From Mycteria americana (taxonomy: Eukaryota; Chordata; Aves; Ciconiiformes; Ciconiidae), in contig NC_134365.1 of assembly GCF_035582795.1 (NCBI RefSeq), positions 38,234,135 to 38,298,134 on the forward strand: DNA of 64,000 nucleotides, in the 5' to 3' direction. This document shows positions 48,701 to 59,600 of the stretch, piece after piece; within the stretch, counting starts at the first letter, position 1, and each line of letters starts with the position of its first letter. The translations under genes and the position numbers were made by a program. The notes under the pieces were generated by a model. That model was not told the origin of the DNA. It made no database searches and worked only from the letters and a program-made list of their open reading frames with translations.

Positions 48701-51700
48701 AAATATTGAATAGCCCAGGAAATGTTTGTCCAAAAGATACCGTCTTGCGTGCTACGGAGGTGAGAGGTAATCATCTGGAATGTTCTTGTTTGCCATTGTG
48801 CAAGCTGAAATTAGAAGTCTTTTCAGTCATAGCAGCATAGGCCTGGAAGGGACCTAGCTCAACACCTTGCATTGAGGCACCCATTCCTAGCAAATGTCTT
48901 CTCAAAGCTGTTTCCTTCCTGCTTTCCTCAAAGGTGCTGTTTTAAATTGTCCTTTTATCACACTTTTTGTTCTCTACCTCTTCCTCTACAACTTTCAGAA
49001 AGGGTAGCGTTCATAACTGGAGTTTTGCAGAGTATATTTCAAATATGAGGACTAATCCTGCAAATGCTCTGTGTTGCCAAATCTAACCTCTTTCATTATG
49101 CTGTATAAAACACTGTTTTGGTTCTATTTTTTTTGAGTGTGTTAGTTCTACCATGGATTCTTCCCGGAATTTAAGGATGTTTTAGGAGACTGTATTCAGT
49201 CAGTTGAAATCATACAGTATGACCAAGGTTGTAGTAAGTTTTGTGGTGATGTTGCCTGATTTCCATAGGAATAAGACAGGATATTACCGGTAACTAGAGT
49301 AGTTCTGTTTTGCCTTCACGTTACTACAAATACCCATGAGAGAAGTCTAGTGCAAAACCCACTAGTATGTAAATCTAAATATAGCATCATAGCCTAGTGT
49401 GTAGCATGATAGAAAATAGCATTACAAGTCTAAGATTTCTCTCTTCAAATACAGAATCTGATATGTGATCAGAAATTTCAGCTGTTTCCAACATGCCTCG
49501 GGAGGCATTAGAATGCCAGTATATTTTATGACAGCAAAGCTCAGCCTCTGTTTTTTCCCAGGCAAAGTTGTTGTATTGAACAGTGGCTCTGAAGTCCTCC
49601 CTTCAGATAAACAGGTGCTTTCTGTATGCCAGTAATCCTAGACAATTCTTTTCATCTAGATCTGACAGCTGATACTTTGAGAATCTGTCCTATTTGCTCA
49701 TAACATTTTTCCATAGATGTGAGTGAGCAGATGCTAGACATTTTTATATCTGTTTATCTGCTCTGGTGTAAGTGCTCACTAGACAAAGTCAGAATCTGTG
49801 TTTTTTAGTAATATTGGCACAGAAAGGTAGCATAACTTCTATGGAGTATCTTTTAACACCTGTCGCCAAGTGACAGTGCACATTTTTAAATGTAAACAAG
49901 GCTGGGGTGAAAATGCAGGTCACATGTAAAGAAAATAATGTCTACTTTAGTTCAATCTATGTATATAAAAGACAAATCAGGGGAATGTTTCCTGTTAACA
50001 GACTTTACGCTAGAAGTGTATTTTGTTGAACAGTAAGTCTAGGATTGGTCACGTGCATTGTACTATTTCAGAGCCTGGACTAGTCAAAAGATAGGAGGAT
50101 GCTATTTTTCAAAGGTGGGGCTTAATCACTGCTAGTGTTTTTCCTTTGATACTCTACACAGAAGTTTTTGGGGTTAGAATACAACGTCAAAAGATTTGAA
50201 GACTTCTTGTGAGGTTTTTGCCTTGCTAATTTAAGCACTTGAAAAGCAGAGGAAAAAGCAACCGCTGAGCCGGTATCCAATAAAAAAATGCTTAGTCCTT
50301 TAATGCAAACTTACACATTTCTGGTATTACTCTGGTGGTTCAAAACCAAAGCAAAATATCACCGCTTAAAAAAAACCCAAACTTTTTTTTTTCCCCTCAG
50401 GATTTTAATGTCCTAGGAGAAGGGTTACTTTCTTGTTTTGGATCAGTCATTGTAATGTTTCCCTTTCATCTACTGAACATTTTAGCTAGCTGATAACATG
50501 GCAGAACCCTCAGGACAAAAAGGTAGATCGTGTGAGCTCTGCTAACGCTTTCACTGATTTTCACTGACAGTATGAGAATATCACTATGAATCTTTAGTCC
50601 CGTCCTTGATGCCTTTGTTTGCTGCTAACCCAGAGGAGTCTTAAGATAGTTTCTACTGTATTATGTTTATTTAAAATAAACATATGAACAATTAATATTT
50701 TTTCTAATCTCCAATTTATTATTGCTCTTTCTGCTTTATAAAATTATTTTTAAATATATAATTTAATATAAATAAATACATAAATATTTATTATATAAAT
50801 ATTTTATTAGTAGTATATAAAATTTAAAAATTATTTAATTTTAAATTATATAAATTATTATATGAATATATAAATAATATAAAAATAAATAAATAAATAA
50901 TAGATAAAATTTAAAGTAAGCTGTATGGTTTCCTGTCTGTTTCATTGCTTTGTGTGTGCATAGAATATATAAATTAGGAGCAAGAAGGAAGGGCTCACAA
51001 TAATGAGGAATATCCTTCTTTTATAGTGTCTTATTTGCCTTGGTCCCTTTGAAAACAGTCTTCTAATATACTTATTTTAAGGTAATATCTACACTGGTAC
51101 CGTGGATGGGAAACTGTGGATGATCAGTGGTGATCAGCTGCATTTCATTACTCAAATGGGGCAGGATATGCCGGAATGTGGTGAGCGACAGTTTTGATGT
51201 GAAAATGACAACAAACTTGTTCATATAAATGTCACTGAATGAGAAATTGAAGTGCTATTTTAGCTACTGTTAACATTTTCTGAATCTTTTGTGCAAATTT
51301 GTAAGAGAAGCCTACTGCTATCTTGTAGTTTTTCCTAATGTAGGCAGGATTAAGGCATAATGGCACACTTCTCTAGCCCTTCAGACTGACTTGGATAGAC
51401 TTGCCATGGATTGCCATTTAAATAAAGAACAACATTTTATAGAAGTCCTTCTATATGAAGCTTTTTGAGGGTGGTCTAAAGACATGATTTATCCAATTAT
51501 TTTCCTGCCTCAAGGTCAAAATGTGTTTTAGAAACATTTCAAATCTTACAAAGGAATCAGAGACTCAGAATAGCATGTCCTGGTACCACTAACTGGACTG
51601 CAAGGTCACATTTTCCTTCCTTACTTGTAAATGAGGAAGACAAACACTGAAATGTTTACGTTTTTATCCTGTTGCTTTTTGATGCTTTTTCAAGCAGGCC

Positions 51701-54700
51701 TGAAAGGCCATTAAAATAGCTGATTGGCTTTAGCCTGGTTTCCTAAAAATGTGACAGTTATGTAGGTGCTTTCCCTATCCCCAAAGTCCCTGTGCTGTGG
51801 GCTAGTCTCAGCTGAATTTGAAAGAATTCTCAAAGATTACGGAACTTTTTTGAGTCCTATGTAAATAATCGACTATGTGGAAGTTAAGAAACTAAAAATG
51901 AAACCAAAATGATCGTTCCGTTCAGAGTGAGACCAGAATTCAGCTGTTAACTTTTTGGCAGCTGTCAAACAGTCAGTCAGCTTGTGTTACTGATGTGTTA
52001 CAGCTCTAGTGAGCTGTAATGTATGTGGTCCCTTGCTTACTGGAGTACTAGGGGAAAATACGCATTTCGGAGTAGAGGGCATTAGGTCACAAAACTGTAG
52101 GGTGTCAAGCTTTACTAATTTCAGTGCTCTCAGGAAAATTATTCACTATAAAAATACTAAACGTGGTAGATCTGGTTTTTTGTAGTTTTACCTGAGGATT
52201 ACTTACAGGATTCTCATGTCACCTCTGGAACTTGGGCACCTCTGCTGAAGGGAAGTAGTTAGTTAAATCTTTCCTAAAAGCGTTTTTTCTCCCATCTTTT
52301 ACTTGGGGGATATAAATTAAAGAGCAGCTAATCCATTTTGTTTTACTGATTTAGTAATTCTACCAGTTCTTCAGTCATCTTTAAAGTTGTCTGCGAAAAC
52401 AGAGTAGAGCTGAATTTCTCTGAAGGTTGGGAGCAATTTTTTTCTTAAGTAACAAGGAACAGAGATGACTAGACTGACATTATACTGTCACTTCCTTTGC
52501 AAGGTACTTTTAGAGACAGTTTAAGGAAGCTTTTAAAGATCTGGTTTATTCAAGGATGATAGTTTAGTGCTTTTTGGCCTTTGCATTTTGGCATCTTCAT
52601 TTTGTCAACCTCCTGGTCTTACACTTGTTCCGATTTGTATCTCAGGAACTCCAGACTATGAACCAATATGTGGCCGGCCCCATGGAGTCCGAATGGATCA
52701 GGATGGTAACTTGATTGTGGTGGATTCTTACTTAGGCCTGCACAAAGTCAATCCAAGGACAGGAGAGAAAACCCTCCTGCTATCGAGTGAACAAGGTGAT
52801 ACTATAGTTAGTGGGGAAGTAGATCGAGCTTGGATTTGGTCCTCATGCTTATATATAAATTGGAAGACCAAGGCACTTAAATCACTTGAGATCAGTACTA
52901 GTGACCTTGGGGACTGGAACTGATTGAAAGCTCATTGGCTTTATATTTTTAAGATTTGTTTAAAAAATAGAAGAAAACCAAAGCAACAATGTTTGTCAGA
53001 GGCTTTTGCTTTGGTATGTGTTACACTGGGCTGCAACCTGAACATATTTCCCTGCACATGAAAGTAAGTTGGAGTTGGACTTCAGCTTGGGACAACTTAA
53101 GGATAGCCTTAACTGTGAGATTTGGAATTGAAACATCTGAAATCTTAAGCTTGTGTGGATTGGAATAATTTTGAACACTTGGTGGTTTTGTACTTATTTT
53201 AATTAGTAGTAATTTTTATTAACTAGGTGTGGATGGACTTCCTTTCAAATTTCTAAACGGATTAGAAATATCAAAGAAAAATTTGATTTATTTTACGGAT
53301 TCAAGTAGCAAATGGGAAAGACGACATCACAAATACGAGGTGAGATGAGGTAATTTGTGGCCATTTGTTCAGGCAGCTTAAGTGTTAATTTTTGTGCTGG
53401 CAGCACTGTGTACCAGGCTGCAGAAGAGACAAGCTTTTTTGCTTGTGCTTGTGTGTTTTAGCCAAGCATGCTATGAATGCATCGTGTTCAAGCCCTGGGG
53501 CAGAGGATGGGCTGTGCTATTCTGTAGCGGCTCTTTCGGGGGGGGGGGGGGGAACCTTCCCAGTATGACTACCCAAAGAAATTGTCATGTGATACATGCT
53601 GTAAAAATCCAGACTGTAGTGTTAGTTTCTCTCTGGATACCATTACAGCTACAAGCATGCTCTTATACTGCAGTAAATGGAAGGTAGCTAATAGCTGGTG
53701 TACTTGAAGGTATCTTTTCTGTGTAGTCATAGCCTTTGAGTAGAACTTTATCTAGAACAAACTGTTGGTAAAGCTGAAATTCAGTGAGGTCACAGACTTA
53801 AAGTTTACACTGAGTCTTGTCTTTACTACCAGAATTGTGGATAAAATTAAGCAAGGAGAAAAATCACATGAAGGGAAATATATTTAATTTAAGCGGTGGG
53901 AATCAAGATCCAAGTTATTAAAGGAAAAAAAAAGAATAGTTGAAATGTCTTATGTGTCACTTGCTGTTTCTTAAAGCTATCAGAATTATTGTTTGGTAGT
54001 ACATCATCTTTGCGATTTAGTATTTCAGACTTGACAAGGGTTTGCCAGTACTAATGACAAACATAAAGGCAGTTTCCTCTTCACAGGGCTTATGTTTATA
54101 TAATTCAAAGCTGCCCTGCAGATTTTTAGCAGAAGAAACTTCTTAAAAATATTTCATGTCAGAAGTAAAATGTCAGCTGCTTACTTGCTTTAGCAAAACA
54201 CTCATGAATGCTTTCCGGTTTGATTTGAAGAAGTTGTAATTGTTCACAGAAGCCCGATAGGCCTCAATGTTTTGCTAAAGCAAGAACTACAGTATAACGT
54301 GTTTTGAACACTGGGCTTTATAACTGCCACGTTCCTCTGTTTTTGCAAGAATGCTGTGATCAGCCTGGGAAACCACATGAACAGAATCCTTTGCTCCTTT
54401 AGTGGTGCAAACTTATTGTTTTTATAAAGATGCCATCTGCCATTCTGTAAAGTCTGCTTTTATGTACTTTATGTTAATACAACTTCTGAATATTTTCTGT
54501 TCTAATTGAAACCAGGTATTTTGATAGCCTAGTTTTTCATTAGATGTATTGATTAAGGTAATCGAAACAAACCATCTTGGTCGCCTCTTGGCCTATGACC
54601 CTGTAACAAGAACAGGAAGAACAGTGCTCAGTGGCTTGTACATGGCAAATGGGATTGCACTGTCTCCTTATGAGGATTACATATTAATAGCAGAAACCAG

Positions 54701-56637
54701 CATATGTAGAATCATACGGTATGTTAAACATCATTCTCCTCCTAAATATAAAATCTTACATGTTAGTTTATATTACATGTTTTTAATCTATTTGTAGACA
54801 TGATTTTCTTGTTCTTATTTTTCTGGTTTTTGTTTTCAAAAAACATGAACTGAAGATATGCAGTTAACAGGGTTGCTATTGGAAACTTAGTCTAAATTAC
54901 TTTTTTCTGTTGCAAGAGTCACAGGTTTTAGTTAATTTAGGTAGAGATTAACAGTTGCTCTTTCTACTGCCAAATGTTTTTTATACCTATTTACTGATAT
55001 ATTGGGCCCTAATTCCCTCAGACTCAATTACAATTATCCCGATGACTCCATTATTACAGTTACAAAAGACCTCAGAGGACAAGTGTCACTACATGATTAT
55101 GATGATTAGCGTAACACCCAATTTTCCCATTTTAAAGGGAATCAGTGTTTTAACAGTTTTTTATTTCACGGAAGTTCTAAAGCCAAATTTAATATTAGTT
55201 TTCATTTAACAGGCATATTTTGTATGCATAGATTTAATAGAACAGGGGGGTAGTGTTTATGTTACATGTAGAAAAATGAGTTTTTTGACCAATCACCATT
55301 ACTCAGGTTTAGTCCCTCTTTGCATTTACTACTTCCTGCAGAGTCCTTTTCTGTATTTTGAAAAATTCTTGCATGAATCAAAATGATGGATCTTCTATGC
55401 TGTTAAGCTTGCTGTATTTTGCAGTAGCCACTCTTAACTCATATACCAAATTCCCTTTTTGCAGCTATTGGGTGAGTGGTGCTAATGCAGGAAAAAAGGA
55501 AGTTTTTGTGGACAACCTGCCTGGGTATCCAGACAACATCAGACTATCAAACACAGGTTTATACAGAGTTGGAATATCTACTACTCGCTTTCCTGGTTTC
55601 TTTTCTCCTTTTCTGGATGCCTTAGGACCGTATCCATCCCTGAAGAGATTTATTGCAAAGGTAACTTTGACACTGTGTAGTATTAACTATCAGTGTCACA
55701 AAAATGTTGATTTTTTAAGCATGAAAGAACTTGTTCTGCATTAGGAAACACAAGAGACAACTGTTTAATCTTTACCAGCCAGCGTCCCAACACATACTAA
55801 CATTGATTTTTCTGGAACATTTGAGGATTGTTTTCTTTTTTACATATTAAAACACAGTAGTTTTACTGTTGTGGTAATACTGGGAAGTAGAAAAATCAGT
55901 ATTGATAAAAGTAGTCCATCATTGCAAGCTCTCAGCCCATTGTTTATAGCAACATGATATTGTCATGGCAGGTGAAGAACCCTTTACACAACATATGAGG
56001 ATTTTGCTATAGGAATCAAACTCTGCAAAGTCATTCTTGCCAAGCAAGAGTCATGGAGCTGGTTATGATTAACCATGCTGCCTTTTCCCTAGAACTTGCA
56101 CAGGAAAAATGCTTAAGTGGGTGATTCAGTTGTGGTCCATCAAGTCCCTCTTATTCCTGTCTTTAGAAAATGGGTGGCTTTTCAGGTCAAACAACATCCA
56201 CACCTTGAGCAAGCAGGCACTGACTGACTGTACTTTAAGATTAGTGAATGATGACTGGACTGCCAGCTTTAGACACAGTCCAGTGGATATTATTAAAAGA
56301 TTAAGTGACAGCTGAATCCGACTAGAGCAACACCTAGAAAGCAATACAGTAGCATTGCCATTTCTTTCTAGTCATACAGGTTCCCCCCCCTGCCCCTTGA
56401 ATGGAGTGTTAATGCTGTGTGTTTCTTTTTCTAAAACAGGTGACTCCTTTATCATTCTACAGCATTTTTCTTCACAAACATGGCTTGTTCTTAGAAATTG
56501 ACAACAAAGGAGACATTGTGGCAAGCTTCCATGACCCTGATGGTAGCATCACTTGGGCTGTCAGTGATGTCTTTGAGCATGATGGGAAGGTGTATCTAGG
56601 TAATACAGAGCTGCCTTTTCTTGTGGTGCTACAGTAA
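45688..56637 (+). CDS. APMAP-like protein (strictosidine synthase-like beta-propeller), nine exons
   Basis: The nine exons join in phase to 402 codons plus stop, against about 416 residues in human APMAP. Predicted type II membrane protein: an arginine/alanine-rich cytoplasmic tail (residues 1-27), one membrane segment (about 28-48), the SPIDPEPF juxtamembrane motif shared with APMAP, then a six-bladed propeller of the strictosidine synthase/paraoxonase-like family facing the lumen or outside. Conserved features are the cysteine pair C130/C139 with CGRPHGV, N191 (LNGL), YFTDSSSKW (202-210), ANGIALSP (248-255), GYPDNIR (292-298), HDPDG and EHDGKVYLG. APMAP has arylesterase activity and a role in adipocytes; whether this paralogue does is not shown. 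The sequence differs widely from APMAP as I know it, so I call it a paralogue and not APMAP itself. It has no N-x-S/T sequon. The start at 45688 is the first in-frame ATG after a stop at 45514, with A at -3 and G at +4. Confidence 0.85.
45768..46863 (+). other. APMAP-like intron 1
   Basis: GT-AG intron beginning inside the CpG island. It contains a candidate alternative first exon (46699-46715). The open frames at 46459-46751 lack recognised homology. Confidence 0.65.
46699..46715 (+). CDS. Candidate alternative first coding exon of the APMAP-like gene
   Basis: An ATG at 46699, nine bases after an in-frame TAA, is followed by five codons and two bases ending ACCAG before a GTTGTT donor. It joins exon 2 in phase to give MAGITRFPAWG, which has almost no cytoplasmic tail. 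The start context is weaker (T at -3) and the donor is poorer than for the CpG-island exon, so this is a possible isoform only. Confidence 0.25.
46864..46953 (+). CDS. APMAP-like exon 2 (membrane anchor)
   Basis: 90 bases encoding FPAWGFPAAVLVTFASVYF and then LPSPIDPEPF, ending in a split threonine codon. Acceptor CCCAG, donor GTATGT at 46954. The hydrophobic segment followed by SPIDPxP matches the APMAP layout. Confidence 0.9.
46954..47477 (+). other. APMAP-like intron 2
   Basis: GT-AG intron with GTATGT donor and GGTGCAG acceptor. Nothing else is seen. Confidence 0.85.
47478..47599 (+). CDS. APMAP-like exon 3
   Basis: 122 bases from FEKPPPALVGSLQ to GPESFTVDDE plus one base of a glycine codon. 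It carries the GPES motif that opens the propeller. The exon is followed by GCAAGT, a non-canonical GC donor. No GT alternative preserves the phase with exon 4. Confidence 0.9.
48826..48960 (-). mobile_element. Degraded ancient CR1 3' fragment
   Basis: Plus-strand text such as GGCCTGGAAGGGACCTAGCT (48841 on) followed by CAACACCTTGC resembles the reverse complement of an old CR1 3' end, where it reads GGAAGGGACCT...CTAGTCCAAC. Strongly diverged, with approximate boundaries. Confidence 0.5.
50735..50917. repeat. AT-rich low-complexity block
   Basis: About 180 bases made almost entirely of A and T, with many TATA, AAATA and TAAATAAATAAATAA units. It is a possible unpairing or matrix-attachment type sequence. 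No gene. Confidence 0.85.
51082..51180 (+). CDS. APMAP-like exon 4
   Basis: 99 bases from NIYTGTVDGKLW to GQDMPEC plus one base of a glycine codon. It includes propeller strands and C130. Acceptor TTTTAAG, donor GTGAGC at 51181. Confidence 0.9.
51181..52645 (+). other. APMAP-like intron 4
   Basis: GT-AG intron (GTGAGC donor, TATCTCAG acceptor). No other feature is recognised. Confidence 0.85.
52646..52795 (+). CDS. APMAP-like exon 5
   Basis: 150 bases from TPDYEPICGRPHGVR through VVDSYLGLHKVNP to LLLSSEQ plus one base of a glycine codon. C139 and the CGRP motif are typical of this family. Donor GTGATA at 52796. Confidence 0.92.
52796..53226 (+). other. APMAP-like intron 5
   Basis: 431-base GT-AG intron with TAACTAG acceptor. 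Nothing else is seen. Confidence 0.85.
53227..53339 (+). CDS. APMAP-like exon 6
   Basis: 113 bases from VDGLPFKFLNGLEIS to IYFTDSSSKWERRHHKYE, ending in phase 0. The YFTDSSSKW block is the clearest match to APMAP. Donor GTGAGA at 53340. Confidence 0.92.
53340..54557 (+). other. APMAP-like intron 6
   Basis: GT-AG intron. It contains a G run near 53539-53552 and no exon. The acceptor used (GATTAAG) has a poor pyrimidine tract. A better-looking CATTAG at 54543 would bring a stop after two codons. Confidence 0.75.
54558..54718 (+). CDS. APMAP-like exon 7
   Basis: 161 bases from VIETNHLGRLLAYD to ICRII and the first two bases of an arginine codon. It includes ANGIALSP. The start is set by phase and by correspondence of VIETNHLGRLL with the VMEG..DGRLL region of APMAP. 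Donor GTATGT at 54719. Confidence 0.85.
54719..55464 (+). other. APMAP-like intron 7
   Basis: GT-AG intron with T-rich TTTTTGCAG acceptor. No other feature is seen. Confidence 0.85.
55465..55660 (+). CDS. APMAP-like exon 8
   Basis: 196 bases from YWVSGANAGKKEVFV through GYPDNIR and GISTTRFPGFF to LKRFIAK, ending in phase 0. The DN in PDNIR corresponds to a conserved position in strictosidine synthase-like propellers. Donor GTAACT at 55661. Confidence 0.92.
55661..56439 (+). other. APMAP-like intron 8
   Basis: GT-AG intron with AAAACAG acceptor. Open frames at 56109-56344 on both strands lack homology and splice context. Confidence 0.85.
56440..56637 (+). CDS. APMAP-like exon 9 (C-terminus)
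   Basis: 198 bases from VTPLSFYSIFLHKHG through FHDPDG and FEHDGKVYLGN to LPFLVVLQ and TAA at 56635-56637. HDPDG and the EHDG-YLG C-terminal blade match the end of APMAP. Confidence 0.93.
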   Translation: MTPLSFYSIFLHKHGLFLEIDNKGDIVASFHDPDGSITWAVSDVFEHDGKVYLGNTELPFLVVLQ

Positions 56638-59600
56638 ACATTAATAGTTTTTGTAAGCTGTAGCATCAAAAGAAAAATAGCAGTGTTGTTTCAAGCAGCT
56701 GTTAAATATTTTTTCTCTACTTAATGGAAGACTGCTACATCACTGAAGGAGAACTGAAACCGATACTACATGGTTAAGCAGAAATGAAAATACAATGCAG
56801 AAATACTTGTTTTAGAAGCTTGTGAAAGCCTCAGACTTAGATAGGTTAAAGGTACCAAATCACCTTGCTCTATAGTTCAGAAAAGTTATGTATATATTTT
56901 TAAAACAGTTGCACAGAATCATCCAAGGAATTCAACTCTGTAACAGGGATTGGGGTGAGCAAGTAGCATGTATCTTCTTGTTGCTCACAGGTCCCATTTT
57001 GGAAAAAGCCTTATGTAGGATTTTATTCTTCCTCTTTCCCAGAGGCAGAACATACTGCTTTTAATTATGAACAGCAGTTTCTCCATTGTCTCTTTTATTA
57101 AAGTTTTCCATCTATTCAGCTACATCAGTTTCCAAGGAATTATCAGCAAGTACAGCTTGCATTTAAATTTGTTCTCTCACCTCAGTGTTTCTTCCTGGTG
57201 CAAAGTAGTCACATGTTGTCTTGCTAGATGCTGTACATAAGGTTCCCTGTGACCACAGAAAAGTTGACTAGTGGCCATTGTTAGGCAGCAGGGCAGTAAG
57301 CAGAGAACAAACTTATGAGTTAGGAATTCAGTCTTTAGAAGTGTGACACAGTTTGATCCTTTGGAAAGGTTTAACTGAAATTCAGTAACAGAAAGGTAGG
57401 AAGTTTGATAGGCAGTTTATTTTTTCTTTCCCAACAGTGCAGCAGTGAACAGGGTCCTCTGGAAGGGCACTTTCTAACCAAACATTCAAAACAGCAGAAG
57501 TTAAGTATGCTTACAACATGCTACAGCAAAGTATGCTCACATACAGAGAGTAATACAAATAAAATTCATTTTAATTGAATCACAATAAACAGCTGTTTCA
57601 TTATGATAAAATATTGTATTTAGCTTGTAGAATCAGTCTTAAATTTAACTTGATTGAAAAGGTATTATACCTGCTTTGAGTGTGTGTTTGCATTTATGTG
57701 TCCCTGTTACAGCTTTATTCCTCAAAATGAAGAGGCCCCATTTACTGGGCCTATCTATGCTGGGTAAGCATGTACTAGCTGTAGTCACTTATGCTGAAGT
57801 GATGATACTGAATGTTTTTTTTGTTTAGGATAATGTAATAAAGTTAGTAACTGTATTTCTCCCTGTATAGTATCTACTTTATCAGATCAGATCATTAAAA
57901 TTCACAGCTCTGCTTTTGATAATGATGATTTTTAAAAAATAATAATAATAAAAAAATCACATTTTACCTAAACCCAACTCTGTACCAGTAAGGCCCTTTC
58001 ATTTAGCCTTTAGTCACAAGGTACAGATACAGCCCTGGTCAAATAGCATATGAAATAGAATATCCAGGAAGACCATTTAGTTTTAAAATCACTTAGTTGG
58101 GAATTAGATCCGGATACGAGTCAAAGTTCCTTCGTAGTATTTTTTTAATCATCAAGGATAAGAATTAACACTGTTCATTCAAGGCTGTAAAAATACTCAG
58201 AATTAACTGCTTCATGGAAACAGGCACAAGACAAGTGACAAAAAACTCCTCTAAAAGCAATGGAATGGTTCCTGTTCTTCTTACAACTACATGCTTTTGC
58301 TGAACAGTTCTTAAGTGTTTATCAAAAAGTGGGAGTGAGGCAGATATTTTCCTGAACTGCTGTTCTCTTTTTGGTTAAGTAAGGACTGATTAATTTCATT
58401 CTGAATTTCACTTTAAGACAACATTTGACAGACTTCAGGTATAGTGTGGTTCTCTGATAGTGAGTGTGTTAAGTTATTAAGCCTAGTTACAGACAAAATG
58501 CTTTATAGGTGTGTGCAGATAGCAAGAGTGTTAATTTGGGTAGAACACCTGATCACACATACTAAATAATCTCTATCAGTTCTGTCAACCTTCATGTTAG
58601 TTATTAGGCAAAAAGTAAATCATTCAAAAGAATTTCCTTGTTATGGCTTAAGATCACTAAGAAAAGATAGTGTTAGTTACACATCTCTACCCATAACAAA
58701 GTTGTTTTTTTTTTTTCTATTAAGAAGCATCATAACACACATTACTTACACTGAAACTTAACCCAAGTGGAAACTTGACACATTACCTAGATTAGATGGA
58801 ACTGTTGAGGGTTTAATGTGCAGCAATCAATGTATTTCTCTCTAGCCTCCACACAGCTACCAAAATAAAGCTTAAACAAAGAACAAGTCTATGTTGCTAG
58901 AATAATCTGAGCAAAATGCTACATAAATGAACTTCAGGTTTACCTCAGTGTGCAAGAAAATGCTTGAGAGCATGAAAACAACTTTGGTTTTGTTTTTAAA
59001 GACAAAACAGAGCCTGAAGGGTATTGATGGGCAATAACTAAGGCTTGAGAAACAAAGAACAGGATAAAGCTACAGTTGTAGTGGAGGCAAAGAGAGTCCT
59101 GAGTATTTGAAAGTGTGTAAGTAGTTTGAGTATCCAAAAACCTCTGCATTTATACAGATGCTCCAGCTTAAGAGTTACCTTTCAAGTGATTTTTTGGTCT
59201 CAATATTTGGTCACTCTAGAGATTTGAAACAATGAGTTAGATTTGAGACAAAAGCTCTACAAAATCTAACCTGTAGACCATCACAGAAGTTTGCAACTCC
59301 AAGCTACATGAAAGACAACTTCTGTGCTTCAGAATTAAAAGCAAAGGAAGTTCAGCTTATCTTACTGTAGCATTGCTTGTATCCAGTTTGTGGATCTGTG
59401 CACCAGGGTATGCACCTTCATGGCTTTGAAAGAGTCATACTTTGTTGCCTACTTAATGATTACTTAGTAGAAGGTTTTATGTGACAGAAGTTGAAATCAT
59501 CATGCTCTCTATTCAGGTGAAAGATCTGAAATAACTAAACACTAAATAGTTGTGTGTCAGTTTGTTTGACAAGGGAAAGATTATCTTGCCTGATAACACA

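Larger units (their letters stand above)
47600..51081 (+). other. APMAP-like intron 3, GC-AG type
   Basis: The intron begins AAG then GCAAGT and ends TTTTAAG. Strong match of the remaining donor bases is typical of GC-AG introns. It contains an old CR1 fragment (48826-48960) and an AT-rich block (50735-50917). Confidence 0.8.
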
